Shown in pieces: positions 37,086 to 45,928 of a stretch of DNA of 64,000 nt. The first letter of the stretch is position 1. Each line of letters begins with the position of its first letter. This DNA is from an uncultured Clostridia bacterium. GTDB taxonomy: Bacteria; Bacillota; Clostridia; Lachnospirales; CAG-274. Location of the stretch: positions 1-64,000 of the forward strand of contig CALWOZ010000005.1 of the NCBI GenBank assembly GCA_944383305.1, written 5' to 3'. Made by a program: the position numbers and the translations under genes. The notes beneath the pieces were generated by a model, which was not told the origin of the DNA, did no database searches, and was given only the letters and a program-made list of their open reading frames with translations.

Positions 37086-38273
37086 ATGGCTGAAAAAAAA
37101 TCTAAAGACAGCGTTATGGATAATATAGCTAAAGGGAGAGAAACTGCCTTAAAAAATGCCCTTGCCCAAATAGAAAAACAATTTGGTAAAGGGGCAGTTA
37201 TGAAGCTTGGAGAAACAAGTAATAAAACAGTTGAGGTTATACCTACTGGTTCTTTAAGTTTAGATGTAGCCCTTGGTGCAGGTGGTGTACCAAAGGGCAG
37301 AATTATAGAAATATTTGGACCAGAATCTAGTGGTAAGACAACCGTTGCGTTACATATGGTGGCAGAGGTACAAAAAGCTGGTGGTATAGCAGGATTTGTA
37401 GATGCAGAGCACGCATTAGACCCGGTTTATGCCCAAAAGATAGGTGTAAATATAGACGAACTTTATATATCTCAGCCAGATGATGGTGAGCAAGCTTTAG
37501 ATATTACAGAAACAATGGTTCGTTCTGGAGCAATAGATATTATTATAGTAGACTCTGTTGCTGCTTTAGTTCCAAAATCTGAAATAGATGGGGAAATGGG
37601 CGATTCTCATATGGGTGTTCAAGCTAGATTAATGAGCCAAGCCCTTAGAAAACTTACAGCTATTACCGCTAAAAGCAAATGTATAGTTGTATTTATAAAC
37701 CAACTTAGAGAAAAAATTGGTATATCATATGGTAGCCCGGAAACTACTACTGGTGGTCGTGCTCTTAAATTTTATGCTAGTGTTAGGATAGATATAAGAA
37801 AAGGCGAACCTATAAAAAATGGAACAGACATAATAGGAGCTAGAACTAAAGCTAAAATTGCAAAAAATAAAATAGCACCTCCTTTTAAAACGGCAGAGTT
37901 TGATATTATATATGGTCAAGGTATATCTCACGTAGGTGATGTACTAGATTTGGGGGCAGAACTTGGAATAGTAACAAAAGGTGGAGCCTGGTATTCTTAT
38001 GAAGAAACAAGATTAGGACAAGGTAGAGAAAATGCTAAAAAATTCCTTTTAGAAAATCCACATTTATTAAGAACAATAGAAAATGCAGTTAGAAAGCACT
38101 ATGAAATGCCTGAACTTGAACAAATAAAAGAAAGCATCGCTAACACAGAGGCAACTCCTATTAATGATGAAGAAGCACAAATTGCAATAGAAGATACTGA
38201 ATTTAAAGCAGATTTTGATGAAGATGCTTTAGAAATTGAACTCTTAGATGATAATATTGATGAAGAAGTTTAA
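37086..38273 (+). CDS. recA: Recombinase RecA
   Basis: RecA drives homologous recombination and SOS induction. The 395 residues show the Walker A motif GPESSGKTT, Walker [11 protein letters not shown], loop L1 GEMGDSHMG and loop L2 with [21 protein letters not shown]. An unusually long acidic C-terminal tail (about 345-395) is rich in Glu and Asp. The ribosome site is AAAGGAG. I see no LexA box of the Bacillus or Clostridium type in the short gap before it; its transcription probably comes from cinA or earlier. Confidence 0.97.
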   Translation: MAEKKSKDSVMDNIAKGRETALKNALAQIEKQFGKGAVMKLGETSNKTVEVIPTGSLSLDVALGAGGVPKGRIIEIFGPESSGKTTVALHMVAEVQKAGGIAGFVDAEHALDPVYAQKIGVNIDELYISQPDDGEQALDITETMVRSGAIDIIIVDSVAALVPKSEIDGEMGDSHMGVQARLMSQALRKLTAITAKSKCIVVFINQLREKIGISYGSPETTTGGRALKFYASVRIDIRKGEPIKNGTDIIGARTKAKIAKNKIAPPFKTAEFDIIYGQGISHVGDVLDLGAELGIVTKGGAWYSYEETRLGQGRENAKKFLLENPHLLRTIENAVRKHYEMPELEQIKESIANTEATPINDEEAQIAIEDTEFKADFDEDALEIELLDDNIDEEV

Positions 38274-38309
38274 AAATATAAATTAGAAATATATTAATAT
38301 TACTATTTT

Positions 38310-38348
38310 ATAAAACAACATATCTTTTGCTATGTTGTTTTATTTTTG
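38310..38348 (+). terminator. Terminator of recA
   Basis: The 13-base stem ATAAAACAACATA with its complement, loop of eight, then a T-rich tail, lies 37 bases after the recA stop. Confidence 0.85.
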
Positions 38349-38400
38349 AAAATAGTAGTTATAGCTTGTTTATTTTGATACAAAATGATTGATTTAAAAA
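38347..38400 (+). repeat. Dispersed intergenic repeat, weak remnant E
   Basis: GTTATAGCTTGTTTATTTTG and ATACAAAATGATTGATT resemble the two ends of the family with the middle missing and one hairpin arm lost. It follows the recA terminator directly, like other copies. The match is partial, and the rest of the gap (to 38734) is AT-rich, with only a short frame without a start codon near 38630. Confidence 0.4.
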
Positions 38401-38734
38401 TTAATTATAAAATATTGTATTAATTTTTATAATTAAAGTTATTTTACATATTTTTATTATTATATTATTAATTTTTAATAGATATTTTAATCCTTGTTTT
38501 ATATTTTTAAATGTAACAAGTAACTATTTTATAAAAATTCAACTTTCTTACTATTATTTAATGAATAATTATGTTAAAAAATAATTCTTTATTTACAATA
38601 AATAGAATTTTATTTAATATGGAGTTGATTTCAAAAGAGATATTGCTAAAAATATATATGAAAAATACATTAGAAAGTATGATAAATATATAGTTAAAAT
38701 AAATAGAAAATTATATTTTATTAGAAATATTAAG

Positions 38735-38786
38735 AAAAATATAAAAACAGGAGTTTATTTTAAAATATCCTGTTTTTATATTTTTA
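38735..38786. terminator. Terminator downstream of the GH125 gene
   Basis: An 18-base stem, AAAAATATAAAAACAGGA with its complement, has a 15-base loop. On the minus strand the stem is followed by a T-rich run, so it ends the kinase-GH125 transcript. Confidence 0.75.
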
Positions 38787-38851
38787 AGTTTAGGTTATTT
38801 TTTTATTAAAATTTTAAATTTTTTATTTTTACTTTTATTTTTTATATTATA

Positions 38852-40144
38852 TTATTTTCTTTTTACAGTATAACCACAATAGTCTAAAACTAATTCGCAG
38901 AACATAGCATTAGCCCAAGAGAACCATTCTCTAGTAAATTCTTCTGGATTATCTACATTGAAACCTTCGTGCATTAAGTTTGTATTACCATCAGTAGCTT
39001 TCATTAAATCAATAATTTGTTTTTTATATTCTTTATCACTACTTGTTAAACCTTGCATAGCTAATGAAATGTGCCAAATATAATTAATAGGAGTGTGAGG
39101 ACTACCAATACCTTTAGCTTTTGTACCTTCATAATAATAAGGATTACCATTACTTAAAATAAAATCTCTTGTGTTTTTATATGTTTCATCATTTTCATCT
39201 CTATAACCAATGTATGGTATAGAAAGTAAGCTAGGTAAGTTGGCATCATCCATAAGATTATATTGACCAAATCCATCTACTTCATAAGCGTACATTCTAC
39301 CATATTTATAGTGTTCTATAACTCCATATGTTTCAATACCATCTTCTATTTCTTTAGCAAGTTTTAAGCTTTCTTCAGCTAATTTATTATCTTTAAGTAC
39401 TTCTAAAGAAATTTCATTTAAGTATTTTAATACTACGACAGCAAACATATTAGATGGAATTAAGTATCCATATTGACAAGCATCATCACTAGGTCTAAAT
39501 CCAGACCAAGTTAAACCAATGTTAGATTTAACTAAAGAACCTTTACCATCTCTAGAAAGAGTGTCTGTATAGTAACAGTCTTTTCTAATGAAAGAATATG
39601 GAGAGTTTTCTTCGTGATTTTGTTCTGTTTTAAAAACTTCAATTATTTTATATGAAGCTTCTTTAAAAGTATGGTCAAAGTGAGAAGTTTTACCAGTGTT
39701 TTTCCAAAGAAGATAAGCCATTTGAAGAGGAAAACAAAGGGAGTCTATTTCATATTTTCTTTCCCAGATCCAACCAGACATTTCAGTGATATCTTTTTCC
39801 CAGCAGTTGCCATTGTCAGCTTCATTAAATGCATTAGCATATGGATCTAATATTATATATTGCATTTGACGTCTTACTAAACCTTCAATAAGATTAGCTA
39901 TTTCTTCGTCTTTTTCTGCTAAAAAGTAATAGGGTCTTAATTGACAAACAGAATCTCTTAACCACATAGCAGGTATATCACCAGTAATAACATAAGTAGT
40001 ACCATCAGGCATTTTTTTAACAGTAGTGTCTAATGTATTAGTATAGCAATTTTCAAACATTGTTTTTAACTTTTCATCGTTTCCTAATTTTTCATATACA
40101 TCCTTTAATAAATTTTCCATAGATTGTGGTAATTGTTTTTTCAT
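38852..40144 (-). CDS. Glycoside hydrolase family 125, exo-alpha-1,6-mannosidase
   Basis: This 430-residue enzyme is a close match to family 125, metal-independent inverting mannosidases that remove alpha-1,6-linked mannose from N-glycans. Family phrases include TGDIPAMWLRDSV, DPYANAFNEADNG, WERKYEIDSLCFPL, GFRPSDDACQYGYLIPSN and the C-terminal FTREWFSWANAMF with its acidic/aromatic pocket. It has no signal peptide, so it acts on imported oligosaccharides in the cytosol. It lies 61 bases downstream of the ROK kinase gene on the same strand and opposite the GH85 gene. Confidence 0.93.
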   Translation of the reverse strand: MKKQLPQSMENLLKDVYEKLGNDEKLKTMFENCYTNTLDTTVKKMPDGTTYVITGDIPAMWLRDSVCQLRPYYFLAEKDEEIANLIEGLVRRQMQYIILDPYANAFNEADNGNCWEKDITEMSGWIWERKYEIDSLCFPLQMAYLLWKNTGKTSHFDHTFKEASYKIIEVFKTEQNHEENSPYSFIRKDCYYTDTLSRDGKGSLVKSNIGLTWSGFRPSDDACQYGYLIPSNMFAVVVLKYLNEISLEVLKDNKLAEESLKLAKEIEDGIETYGVIEHYKYGRMYAYEVDGFGQYNLMDDANLPSLLSIPYIGYRDENDETYKNTRDFILSNGNPYYYEGTKAKGIGSPHTPINYIWHISLAMQGLTSSDKEYKKQIIDLMKATDGNTNLMHEGFNVDNPEEFTREWFSWANAMFCELVLDYCGYTVKRK

Positions 40145-40205
40145 AATAAAATTCTCCTAAATAAAAATATTTTTAGTACAAAACAGTAAAAATTATTAAA
40201 AATAG

Positions 40206-41162
40206 CTATCTTGCAAGCATAGCAGCTCCAATTAAACCAGCGTCGTTACCTAATGTAGCAATGTCTATTTTAGTTTTTAAGTCGTTACCAAAAACTTTAG
40301 TTACTACTTTTTCTTTTAAAGGTGTTGTTAATTTTTCACCTTGTTTAGATATACCACCACTAAGAAGGAGCACTTCTGGTTTAAATATGTTAATTAAATT
40401 AGCAACACCAACTGCTAAATATTCAATATAGTTTTCAACTAGAGTAATAGCTACACTATCATTTTGGTCTTTAGCGTCAAATACAACTTTTGCAGTAATA
40501 TTTTCTAAATTATTATCTGCTAAAGTGTTTAATAGAGAATTAGGATTTTCTTTTGCAGATTTTTTAGCATCTCTTATAAGAGCAGAGGCAGAAGCATAAG
40601 CCTCTAGACAACCTTTATTGCCGCAAGTACAAAGCTCACCATTATGAACAATAGTTTGATGACCAAGCTCAGCGCCACCAGCAAAAAATCCAGAATAAAT
40701 TTTATTGTCTATTATTATACCACCACCAACACCAGTGCCTAATGTGAGAATTACTAAATCGCTACAACCTTTACCAGCACCAGCTACAAGTTCACCAAGA
40801 GCAGCACAGTCGGCATCATTGGCAAAGAAAAATGGTATATCCATATTTACTTTTTTACATAGATTTTTCATATAAGAAGAAACATTAAAGTCTTTAATTG
40901 GAATATTATTAGAGTAGTTTATAATACCTTTTTTAGAGTCTACTTCTCCTGGTATACCCATACCAATGCCTTTTAAAGATGAAAGATTTAAGTTAAATTC
41001 TTCTATTAATATTTGACACATATCAATAATATCGTCAAAGATTTCTTCTGTTTTTCTAGTAGGTATAGTTGGTCTAGTGTAAGACTTGATAATATTACCT
41101 TCCATATCTATAAGCCCAACCACTATATTTGTGCCACCTAAATCTACACCTATATACTTCAT
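40206..41162 (-). CDS. ROK-family sugar kinase (glucokinase-like)
   Basis: This 318-residue cytosolic kinase has the phosphate loop GVDLGGTNIVVG (5-16), the catalytic base in FANDADCAALGE (Asp116) and the zinc-binding motif with His168 and Cys178, Cys180, Cys185 (CTCGNKGCLE). It closely resembles Firmicutes glucokinase GlcK. In this locus it may phosphorylate glucose, mannose or N-acetyl sugars freed from N-glycans. It has no N-terminal DNA-binding helix, so it is not a ROK repressor. Confidence 0.9.
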   Translation of the reverse strand: MKYIGVDLGGTNIVVGLIDMEGNIIKSYTRPTIPTRKTEEIFDDIIDMCQILIEEFNLNLSSLKGIGMGIPGEVDSKKGIINYSNNIPIKDFNVSSYMKNLCKKVNMDIPFFFANDADCAALGELVAGAGKGCSDLVILTLGTGVGGGIIIDNKIYSGFFAGGAELGHQTIVHNGELCTCGNKGCLEAYASASALIRDAKKSAKENPNSLLNTLADNNLENITAKVVFDAKDQNDSVAITLVENYIEYLAVGVANLINIFKPEVLLLSGGISKQGEKLTTPLKEKVVTKVFGNDLKTKIDIATLGNDAGLIGAAMLAR

Positions 41163-41392
41163 TTAATCACACTCCCAAAATAGAATAGTTTAAAGTATCT
41201 AAATATTAGATAATTTTATAAACATATTATAATTTAATTATAAAAGACTGTAAAGACTAATATTTTACAAATAATAAACAAAAATAATAGGCAATATTTT
41301 AAATAATTTATATACTAATATATATTATATTGCACAAATTATATATTTAATGGATTTTTTATAGAATGATTAAAAAAATATACAACCAAATA

Positions 41393-41421
41393 TTGACATA
41401 TTATAAATATATTGGTATTTT
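41393..41421 (+). promoter_or_regulatory. Probable promoter of the GH85 gene
   Basis: TTGACA (41393-41398) and TATTTT (41416-41421) are 17 bases apart, about 70 bases before the start codon, in the 327-base divergent gap. No clear operator or CRE-like site is visible in the gap. Confidence 0.55.
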
Positions 41422-41489
41422 TATATTAAATATTAATATTTTATAATATAAATTTGTATAAATTTACTATATAAAATCTGGAGGTAAAA

Positions 41490-44285
41490 ATGAAGTATAA
41501 TTTTAATTTAAAAAAAGCTAGTGCTTTATCTATCGCTACAATATTTACAATTTCTGCATCTTTAGTAGGTTGTACAAATCAAAATAATAACTTAACTAAT
41601 ACAAACAATCAAGTTACATATACAATAACAGAAGAAGGTGTAGATTTTAAAATGCCAAATGCTCCAACTACACCAGCGTGGCTACCAGAGCAACTTTTAC
41701 AAGCAGATATAAAAACTGAAAGTCTATATAATAAAAGTTTTGTAAAGTTAAAAGAGAGAGTTAGTAAAGATAGAATATATTCTGTAAACTCTACACAAAA
41801 CAAAGATACAAACTTAGTAGCCTTATCTATTATGAATAATAACACAAGTGGTAATATCCCTCACGGAAGTAATGACTTTAATGTTAATACATTTTCATAT
41901 TGGCAATATTTAGATAAACTTGTTTATTGGGGTGGCTCTGCTAGTGAGGGAATTATTGTTCCTCCTAGTCCTGACGTTGTAGACTCTGCTCATAAAAATG
42001 GAGTTTTAGTATTAGGTACTGTTTTTTTCCCACCTTTAGAGTATGGAGGTAAAATAGAATGGGTTGACCAATTTTTACAAAAAGATGAACAAGGAAACTT
42101 TGTTATGGTGGATAAACTTATAGAAGTTTGTAATGAGTTTGGATTTGAAGGCTGGTTTATAAATCAAGAAACAGATACAACTGAAAGTGAAACTATGAAA
42201 TCAGAAGAGTATGGTAAGCTTTTTCAAGAATTTATAGCACAATTTAAAGAAAAAGCTGGAGATAGCCTTGAAATTATGTGGTATGATGCTATGACAAATG
42301 ATGGCAAGCTAGACTGGCAAAATCAATTAAATGAAAAAAACAAAGATTTTATAGTAGATGATAATGGTAACAAACTAGCAGATAGTATGTTTTTAAATTT
42401 TTGGTGGACAACAGATAGATTAGCACCAGAACAATTGCTTAAAAAATCTAATGAATTTGCAAGTACAATAGGATATGATAGTAAGTCTCTATTTGCAGGT
42501 ATTGATATACAAGCCGAAGGAACGGCAACTCCTATTAAATGGGAACTATTAGAAAATGGTACAGACACACAAACCTCTATTGGTCTTTATTGTCCTAGCT
42601 GGTCATTTTCTTCATCTAATGGAGATATAGACCAATTTCAAAGCAAGGAATCCAGAATATATGTAAATGAATTTGCAGACCCTTCTAAAGATAGTGAAGC
42701 TACGGGTACAGAGTGGAGAGGTATGTCTAAGTTTATAACAGAAAAAACAGTAGTAAACTCTATACCTTTTAATACAAATTTTAGTATGGGTAATGGTTAT
42801 AACTATTTTATAAATGGTGAAAAAGTGTCTTCTTTAGATTGGAATAACAGAAGCATTGCTGATATTATGCCTACATATAGATGGATAATAGATGAAAATG
42901 GTAATAGTATAACACCTAGCATTGATTATTCAACAGCATACTATGCAGGTAATTCTATTAAGTTTTTAAGTGATTTAAAGGCTAATACTGTATCTACTGT
43001 TAAACTTTTTAGTGCAGATTTAAAAATAGAAGAAAATACACAATTTTTAACTTATGCAAAAGCTAGTAGTGAAGTACAACTAGACCTTAAATTGTCTTTT
43101 CACGATAGTGAAGAAGAAGTTGTTATAAAAGCAGATAAATCTCTTAATGAAAACTGGCAAGAAATATCTTATGATATATCAGATTACGTAGGTAAAAATA
43201 TAAAAACAATATCTTATGAAATTTCTTCAACAGAAGATAAAAATGTTACCATTAATTTAGGTGGTATAAGTATAAAAGATGGTACACAAAAAGCAAATGT
43301 AATAGACGTTACAAGTGTTAATATAGACGATAGTTTATTTGAAGAAGATGATACATTAGCAGGGGTAAACTTATCGTGGGAAACAACAGATAGCACAGAT
43401 TTAAAAGCTTATGAAATATATAGAAAAAATACAGATGGTAGTTTATCTTTATTAGGTTCTACATTAAATAATAGATTTTTTGTAAATAGCTTACAAAGAA
43501 CACCAGAAACTATGGAAACAGAATTTGTCATTATGGCAGTTAATAATGACAATATAAGAGGTGAAAGCTCATCTGTAAAATTAACTTGGCCAGATAATAC
43601 TGTACCTAAAGCTAATTTTAAGGCATCTAAAACAGTAGTTAGTCCAAATGAAGAAATAGAGTTTATTAATATGAGTAACACACTTTCAGAAAGCTTTGAA
43701 TGGAGCTTTGAAGGAGCTAATGTTGAAACTAGTACAGATGAAAACCCAGTTGTAAAATATGAAAACGAAGGAACATATACAGTTAAATTAAAAGCAAAAA
43801 ATGCTAAAGGTGAAGATGAAATTGTGTTAGAAAATCTTATTACTGTTACACAAAAAGCAAGTGATTTACAAAACTTTGCCTTAAATGCTAGTACAGAAGC
43901 TTCTAGTTTTGTTAATGATAATGAAGCACCTATGTTTGCAGTAGATGGTGATAAATCTAAAAAATGGTGTGCTGTTGGCTCAGACAAACACAACATAACA
44001 ATAGATTTAGGTCAGGTAAGAAAAATAGCTAGGCTAGACGTATATCACGCAGAGGCTGGTGGCGAAAGTCCAGATATGAATACAGAAGAATATATGCTTG
44101 AGGTAAGTGAAGATGGAGTAAACTTTACTAAAGTTTTAGAGGTGGAAAAAAACTCATTAGGAGTTACCTCAGATTCCTTTAAAATGGTAGATGCTAGATA
44201 TGTAAGATTTACTGTTTTAAAAGCTACTCAAGGTTCAGATTCTGCTGCTAGAATTTATGAAATAGAGGTATATGGTTTAGAATAA
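41490..44285 (+). CDS. GH85 endo-beta-N-acetylglucosaminidase, surface lipoprotein
   Basis: The enzyme cuts the chitobiose core of N-glycans, freeing the oligosaccharide from the protein. The 931 residues start with a lipoprotein signal, lipobox LVGC (Cys28). A GH85 domain follows (about 60-430) with the catalytic Asn/Glu pair in FINQETDT (Asn225, Glu227), then a jelly-roll part (about 480-600), an Fn3-like domain (605-702), a PKD domain (705-790) and a C-terminal F5/8 type C (CBM32-like) domain (795-931). It has no cell-wall anchor motif. The divergent GH125 and kinase genes would process the released glycan inside the cell. Confidence 0.94.
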   Translation: MKYNFNLKKASALSIATIFTISASLVGCTNQNNNLTNTNNQVTYTITEEGVDFKMPNAPTTPAWLPEQLLQADIKTESLYNKSFVKLKERVSKDRIYSVNSTQNKDTNLVALSIMNNNTSGNIPHGSNDFNVNTFSYWQYLDKLVYWGGSASEGIIVPPSPDVVDSAHKNGVLVLGTVFFPPLEYGGKIEWVDQFLQKDEQGNFVMVDKLIEVCNEFGFEGWFINQETDTTESETMKSEEYGKLFQEFIAQFKEKAGDSLEIMWYDAMTNDGKLDWQNQLNEKNKDFIVDDNGNKLADSMFLNFWWTTDRLAPEQLLKKSNEFASTIGYDSKSLFAGIDIQAEGTATPIKWELLENGTDTQTSIGLYCPSWSFSSSNGDIDQFQSKESRIYVNEFADPSKDSEATGTEWRGMSKFITEKTVVNSIPFNTNFSMGNGYNYFINGEKVSSLDWNNRSIADIMPTYRWIIDENGNSITPSIDYSTAYYAGNSIKFLSDLKANTVSTVKLFSADLKIEENTQFLTYAKASSEVQLDLKLSFHDSEEEVVIKADKSLNENWQEISYDISDYVGKNIKTISYEISSTEDKNVTINLGGISIKDGTQKANVIDVTSVNIDDSLFEEDDTLAGVNLSWETTDSTDLKAYEIYRKNTDGSLSLLGSTLNNRFFVNSLQRTPETMETEFVIMAVNNDNIRGESSSVKLTWPDNTVPKANFKASKTVVSPNEEIEFINMSNTLSESFEWSFEGANVETSTDENPVVKYENEGTYTVKLKAKNAKGEDEIVLENLITVTQKASDLQNFALNASTEASSFVNDNEAPMFAVDGDKSKKWCAVGSDKHNITIDLGQVRKIARLDVYHAEAGGESPDMNTEEYMLEVSEDGVNFTKVLEVEKNSLGVTSDSFKMVDARYVRFTVLKATQGSDSAARIYEIEVYGLE

Positions 44286-44323
44286 TAAATAAAAAGAGTA
44301 GATGTTTTCTACTCTTTTTATTT
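44286..44323 (+). terminator. Terminator of the GH85 gene
   Basis: The stem AAATAAAAAGAGTAG with its complement has a seven-base loop and begins at the stop codon. Repeat copy F begins within about six bases. Confidence 0.85.
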
Positions 44324-44326
44324 ATT

Positions 44327-44378
44327 TCAATTAAGCTATGACTTTATTATTGGAGATAAAAATTATAAACGGGTTAAA
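44327..44378 (+). repeat. Dispersed intergenic repeat, truncated copy F
   Basis: TTCAATTAAGCTATGACTTT and GGAGATAAAAATTATAAAC are followed by CGGGTT, as in copy B. The rest is missing. The gap then continues to 44467 without a feature. Confidence 0.75.
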
Positions 44379-44467
44379 CAGGTTTATGTTTAAAACATAA
44401 ACAAAATGTATATTTAATAGGTATAAAAATGTTAAAGTGTCAAACATAGGTTAAACTTAAAAGATTT

Positions 44468-44519
44468 TTTAACAAAGATAAGAATAAGTATAAAATAATA
44501 CTAACTTATCTTTGTTAAA
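44468..44519. other. Perfect 15-base inverted repeat near a transposase remnant
   Basis: TTTAACAAAGATAAG (44468-44482) pairs exactly with 44505-44519, and an inner AGTAT/ATACT pair extends the stem. It lies just past the 3' end of the transposase fragment and may be its terminator or an element end. No U run clearly decides this. Confidence 0.5.
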
Positions 44520-44544
44520 TTTGTTGATATAGTAAATTTATATA

Positions 44545-44617
44545 TTAAAATATCCCTAAATATTGTTCTACTACTTGATTAGGTGATTTAAATCCTAAAC
44601 AAGTCTTTATATAATTG
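44545..44617 (-). pseudogene. C-terminal remnant of an IS30-like transposase
   Basis: The minus strand reads NNYIKTCLGFKSPNQVVEQY followed by LGIF and a stop. The pattern NxxxxKxLGxKxPxxV is the usual C-terminal tail of IS30-family (DDE) transposases. Only about 24 codons remain; the frame is fused at its upstream side to the leucine-rich-repeat fragment. Confidence 0.6.
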
Positions 44618-44956
44618 TTTGCTGATAGTTTAAAAAGCATAAATATGCCAAATGTAACAAGAATAGGAAGTAGTGCATTTAGTGGTTGTAGTAGTTTAAT
44701 AAATATAGATATACTAGAGGTAATAGTTATAAATAATAGTGCATTTGAAAATTGTACTAAATTACAAAGTATAAATATGTCAAAGATAATTAAACTATAT
44801 GATGATATATTTAATGGTTGTAGTAGCTTAGAAAGTATATATCTACCAAAAACTATTAATTATTTATAGAGTGACGCATTTGCTGGTATTTCAAATTTAA
44901 AATCCATATATATAGAACAATATGTAGTGGCAAATCCAGATAAAAAGACTAGATAA
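44615..44956 (+). pseudogene. BspA-type leucine-rich-repeat (LRR_5) gene fragment
   Basis: The frame reads four LRR_5 repeats with the recurring pattern IGSSAFSGCSSLxxI. It lacks a signal peptide, a proper start (a TTG follows a stop) and the whole N-terminus, and has an in-frame TAG at 44867. After that stop the same frame goes on with SDAFAGISNLKSIYIEQY to the TAA at 44954. BspA-like proteins are surface adhesins in gut bacteria. This copy is dead, cut at its 5' side where the transposase remnant lies. Confidence 0.75.
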
Positions 44957-44973
44957 AAATCTAGTCTTTTTAT
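44941..44973 (+). terminator. Terminator after the LRR fragment
   Basis: The stem TAAAAAGACTAGA with its complement and a short A-rich loop overlaps the last codons of the pseudogene and ends in T run. Confidence 0.8.
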
Positions 44974-45069
44974 ATAAACTTTTATTAGTTATTTTAAATA
45001 TTGTTAAAAATGTATATAGTAGAAAAATATGGTAATAATAAATATAAAATAAAATAAGGAGAAAAAAAT

Positions 45070-45714
45070 ATGAACATATTAAAAAAAGAAAAAAATATAT
45101 TATTATTATCAATATTTATAGGTACATTTATTACTCTAGTCTTTACATTAGCTACAAAAAGCTATTCTTATAATATACAACAAGGTATAGCAGATGAGGT
45201 AATAAGGTTACACGTTTTGGCAAATAGCGATGAGGACTATGACCAACAGTTGAAAATAAAAGTAAAAGATGGAATAGTAAAAATGTTAGAAAATGAATTA
45301 CATAATAGTATGACTAAAGATGAAACAAGAATAGTTTTATTAAAAAATTTAGATAAAATAGAAAAAAGAGCAGAAGAAATAATAAAAGAGAATGGATATG
45401 ATTATAGTGTAAATGCAAAAATATGTTTTGATGATTTCCCTACTAAAGAATATGCAGACGTAACATTACCAGCAGGTGAATATGAGGCGTTAAAGATAGA
45501 GATAGGTGAGGCAAAAGGTAAAAACTGGTGGTGTGTTATGTTTCCACCTTTATGTTTTGTAGATGCTAGTGTAAAAGAAGTGCCTAAAGAGGATAAAGAA
45601 ATATTAAAAAGTGTACTTACAGATACAGAGTATGACATAGTAACTAAAGCTAAAAATGAAAATGATATACCTATAAAAATAAAATTTAAAATAGTAGAAT
45701 GGTGGCAACAATAA
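45070..45714 (+). CDS. spoIIR: Stage II sporulation protein R
   Basis: SpoIIR is secreted from the forespore and triggers processing of pro-sigma-E in the mother cell. The 214 residues have an N-terminal hydrophobic signal segment (about 10-28), then the family phrases IRLHVLANSDEDYDQQLK, LPAGEYEALKIEIGEAKGKN and WWCVMFPPLCFVD. The ribosome site is AAGGAG. The gene marks the organism as spore-forming. The 214 bases after it are AT-rich with no clear feature. Confidence 0.95.
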   Translation: MNILKKEKNILLLSIFIGTFITLVFTLATKSYSYNIQQGIADEVIRLHVLANSDEDYDQQLKIKVKDGIVKMLENELHNSMTKDETRIVLLKNLDKIEKRAEEIIKENGYDYSVNAKICFDDFPTKEYADVTLPAGEYEALKIEIGEAKGKNWWCVMFPPLCFVDASVKEVPKEDKEILKSVLTDTEYDIVTKAKNENDIPIKIKFKIVEWWQQ

Positions 45715-45928
45715 ATTTTCAGAAAAATGAAATTTTGATTTATAAAAAATTCAAAAAATGTGATTTTATATAAAAAATATCTATATATATGAATAATATA
45801 TATAGTTAAAAATCAAAAATTCATAAATTGATTGATTTTTTATTAAAAATATATTAAAATAATTTTTACAACATATTTATTAAAAATTATATAGTTTATA
45901 TAAATAAAATATAGAAAGGAAGAAGCCA

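Noticed and set aside
38630-38735. Coding-like stretch (DFKRDIAKNIYEKYIRKYDK) after recA
   Set aside because: It follows a stop, has no start codon or ribosome site, and the AT-rich composition makes lysine/tyrosine-rich frames common by chance.
40168-40192. Hairpin-like TTTTTAGTAC string between the ROK and GH125 genes
   Set aside because: It resembles the AGTAC hairpin of repeat copy D, but the second arm is broken and none of the other repeat blocks is present.
43409-43996. 195-codon minus-strand frame inside the GH85 gene
   Set aside because: The plus-strand frame has clear domains over this stretch; the other is a shadow of its codon pattern.
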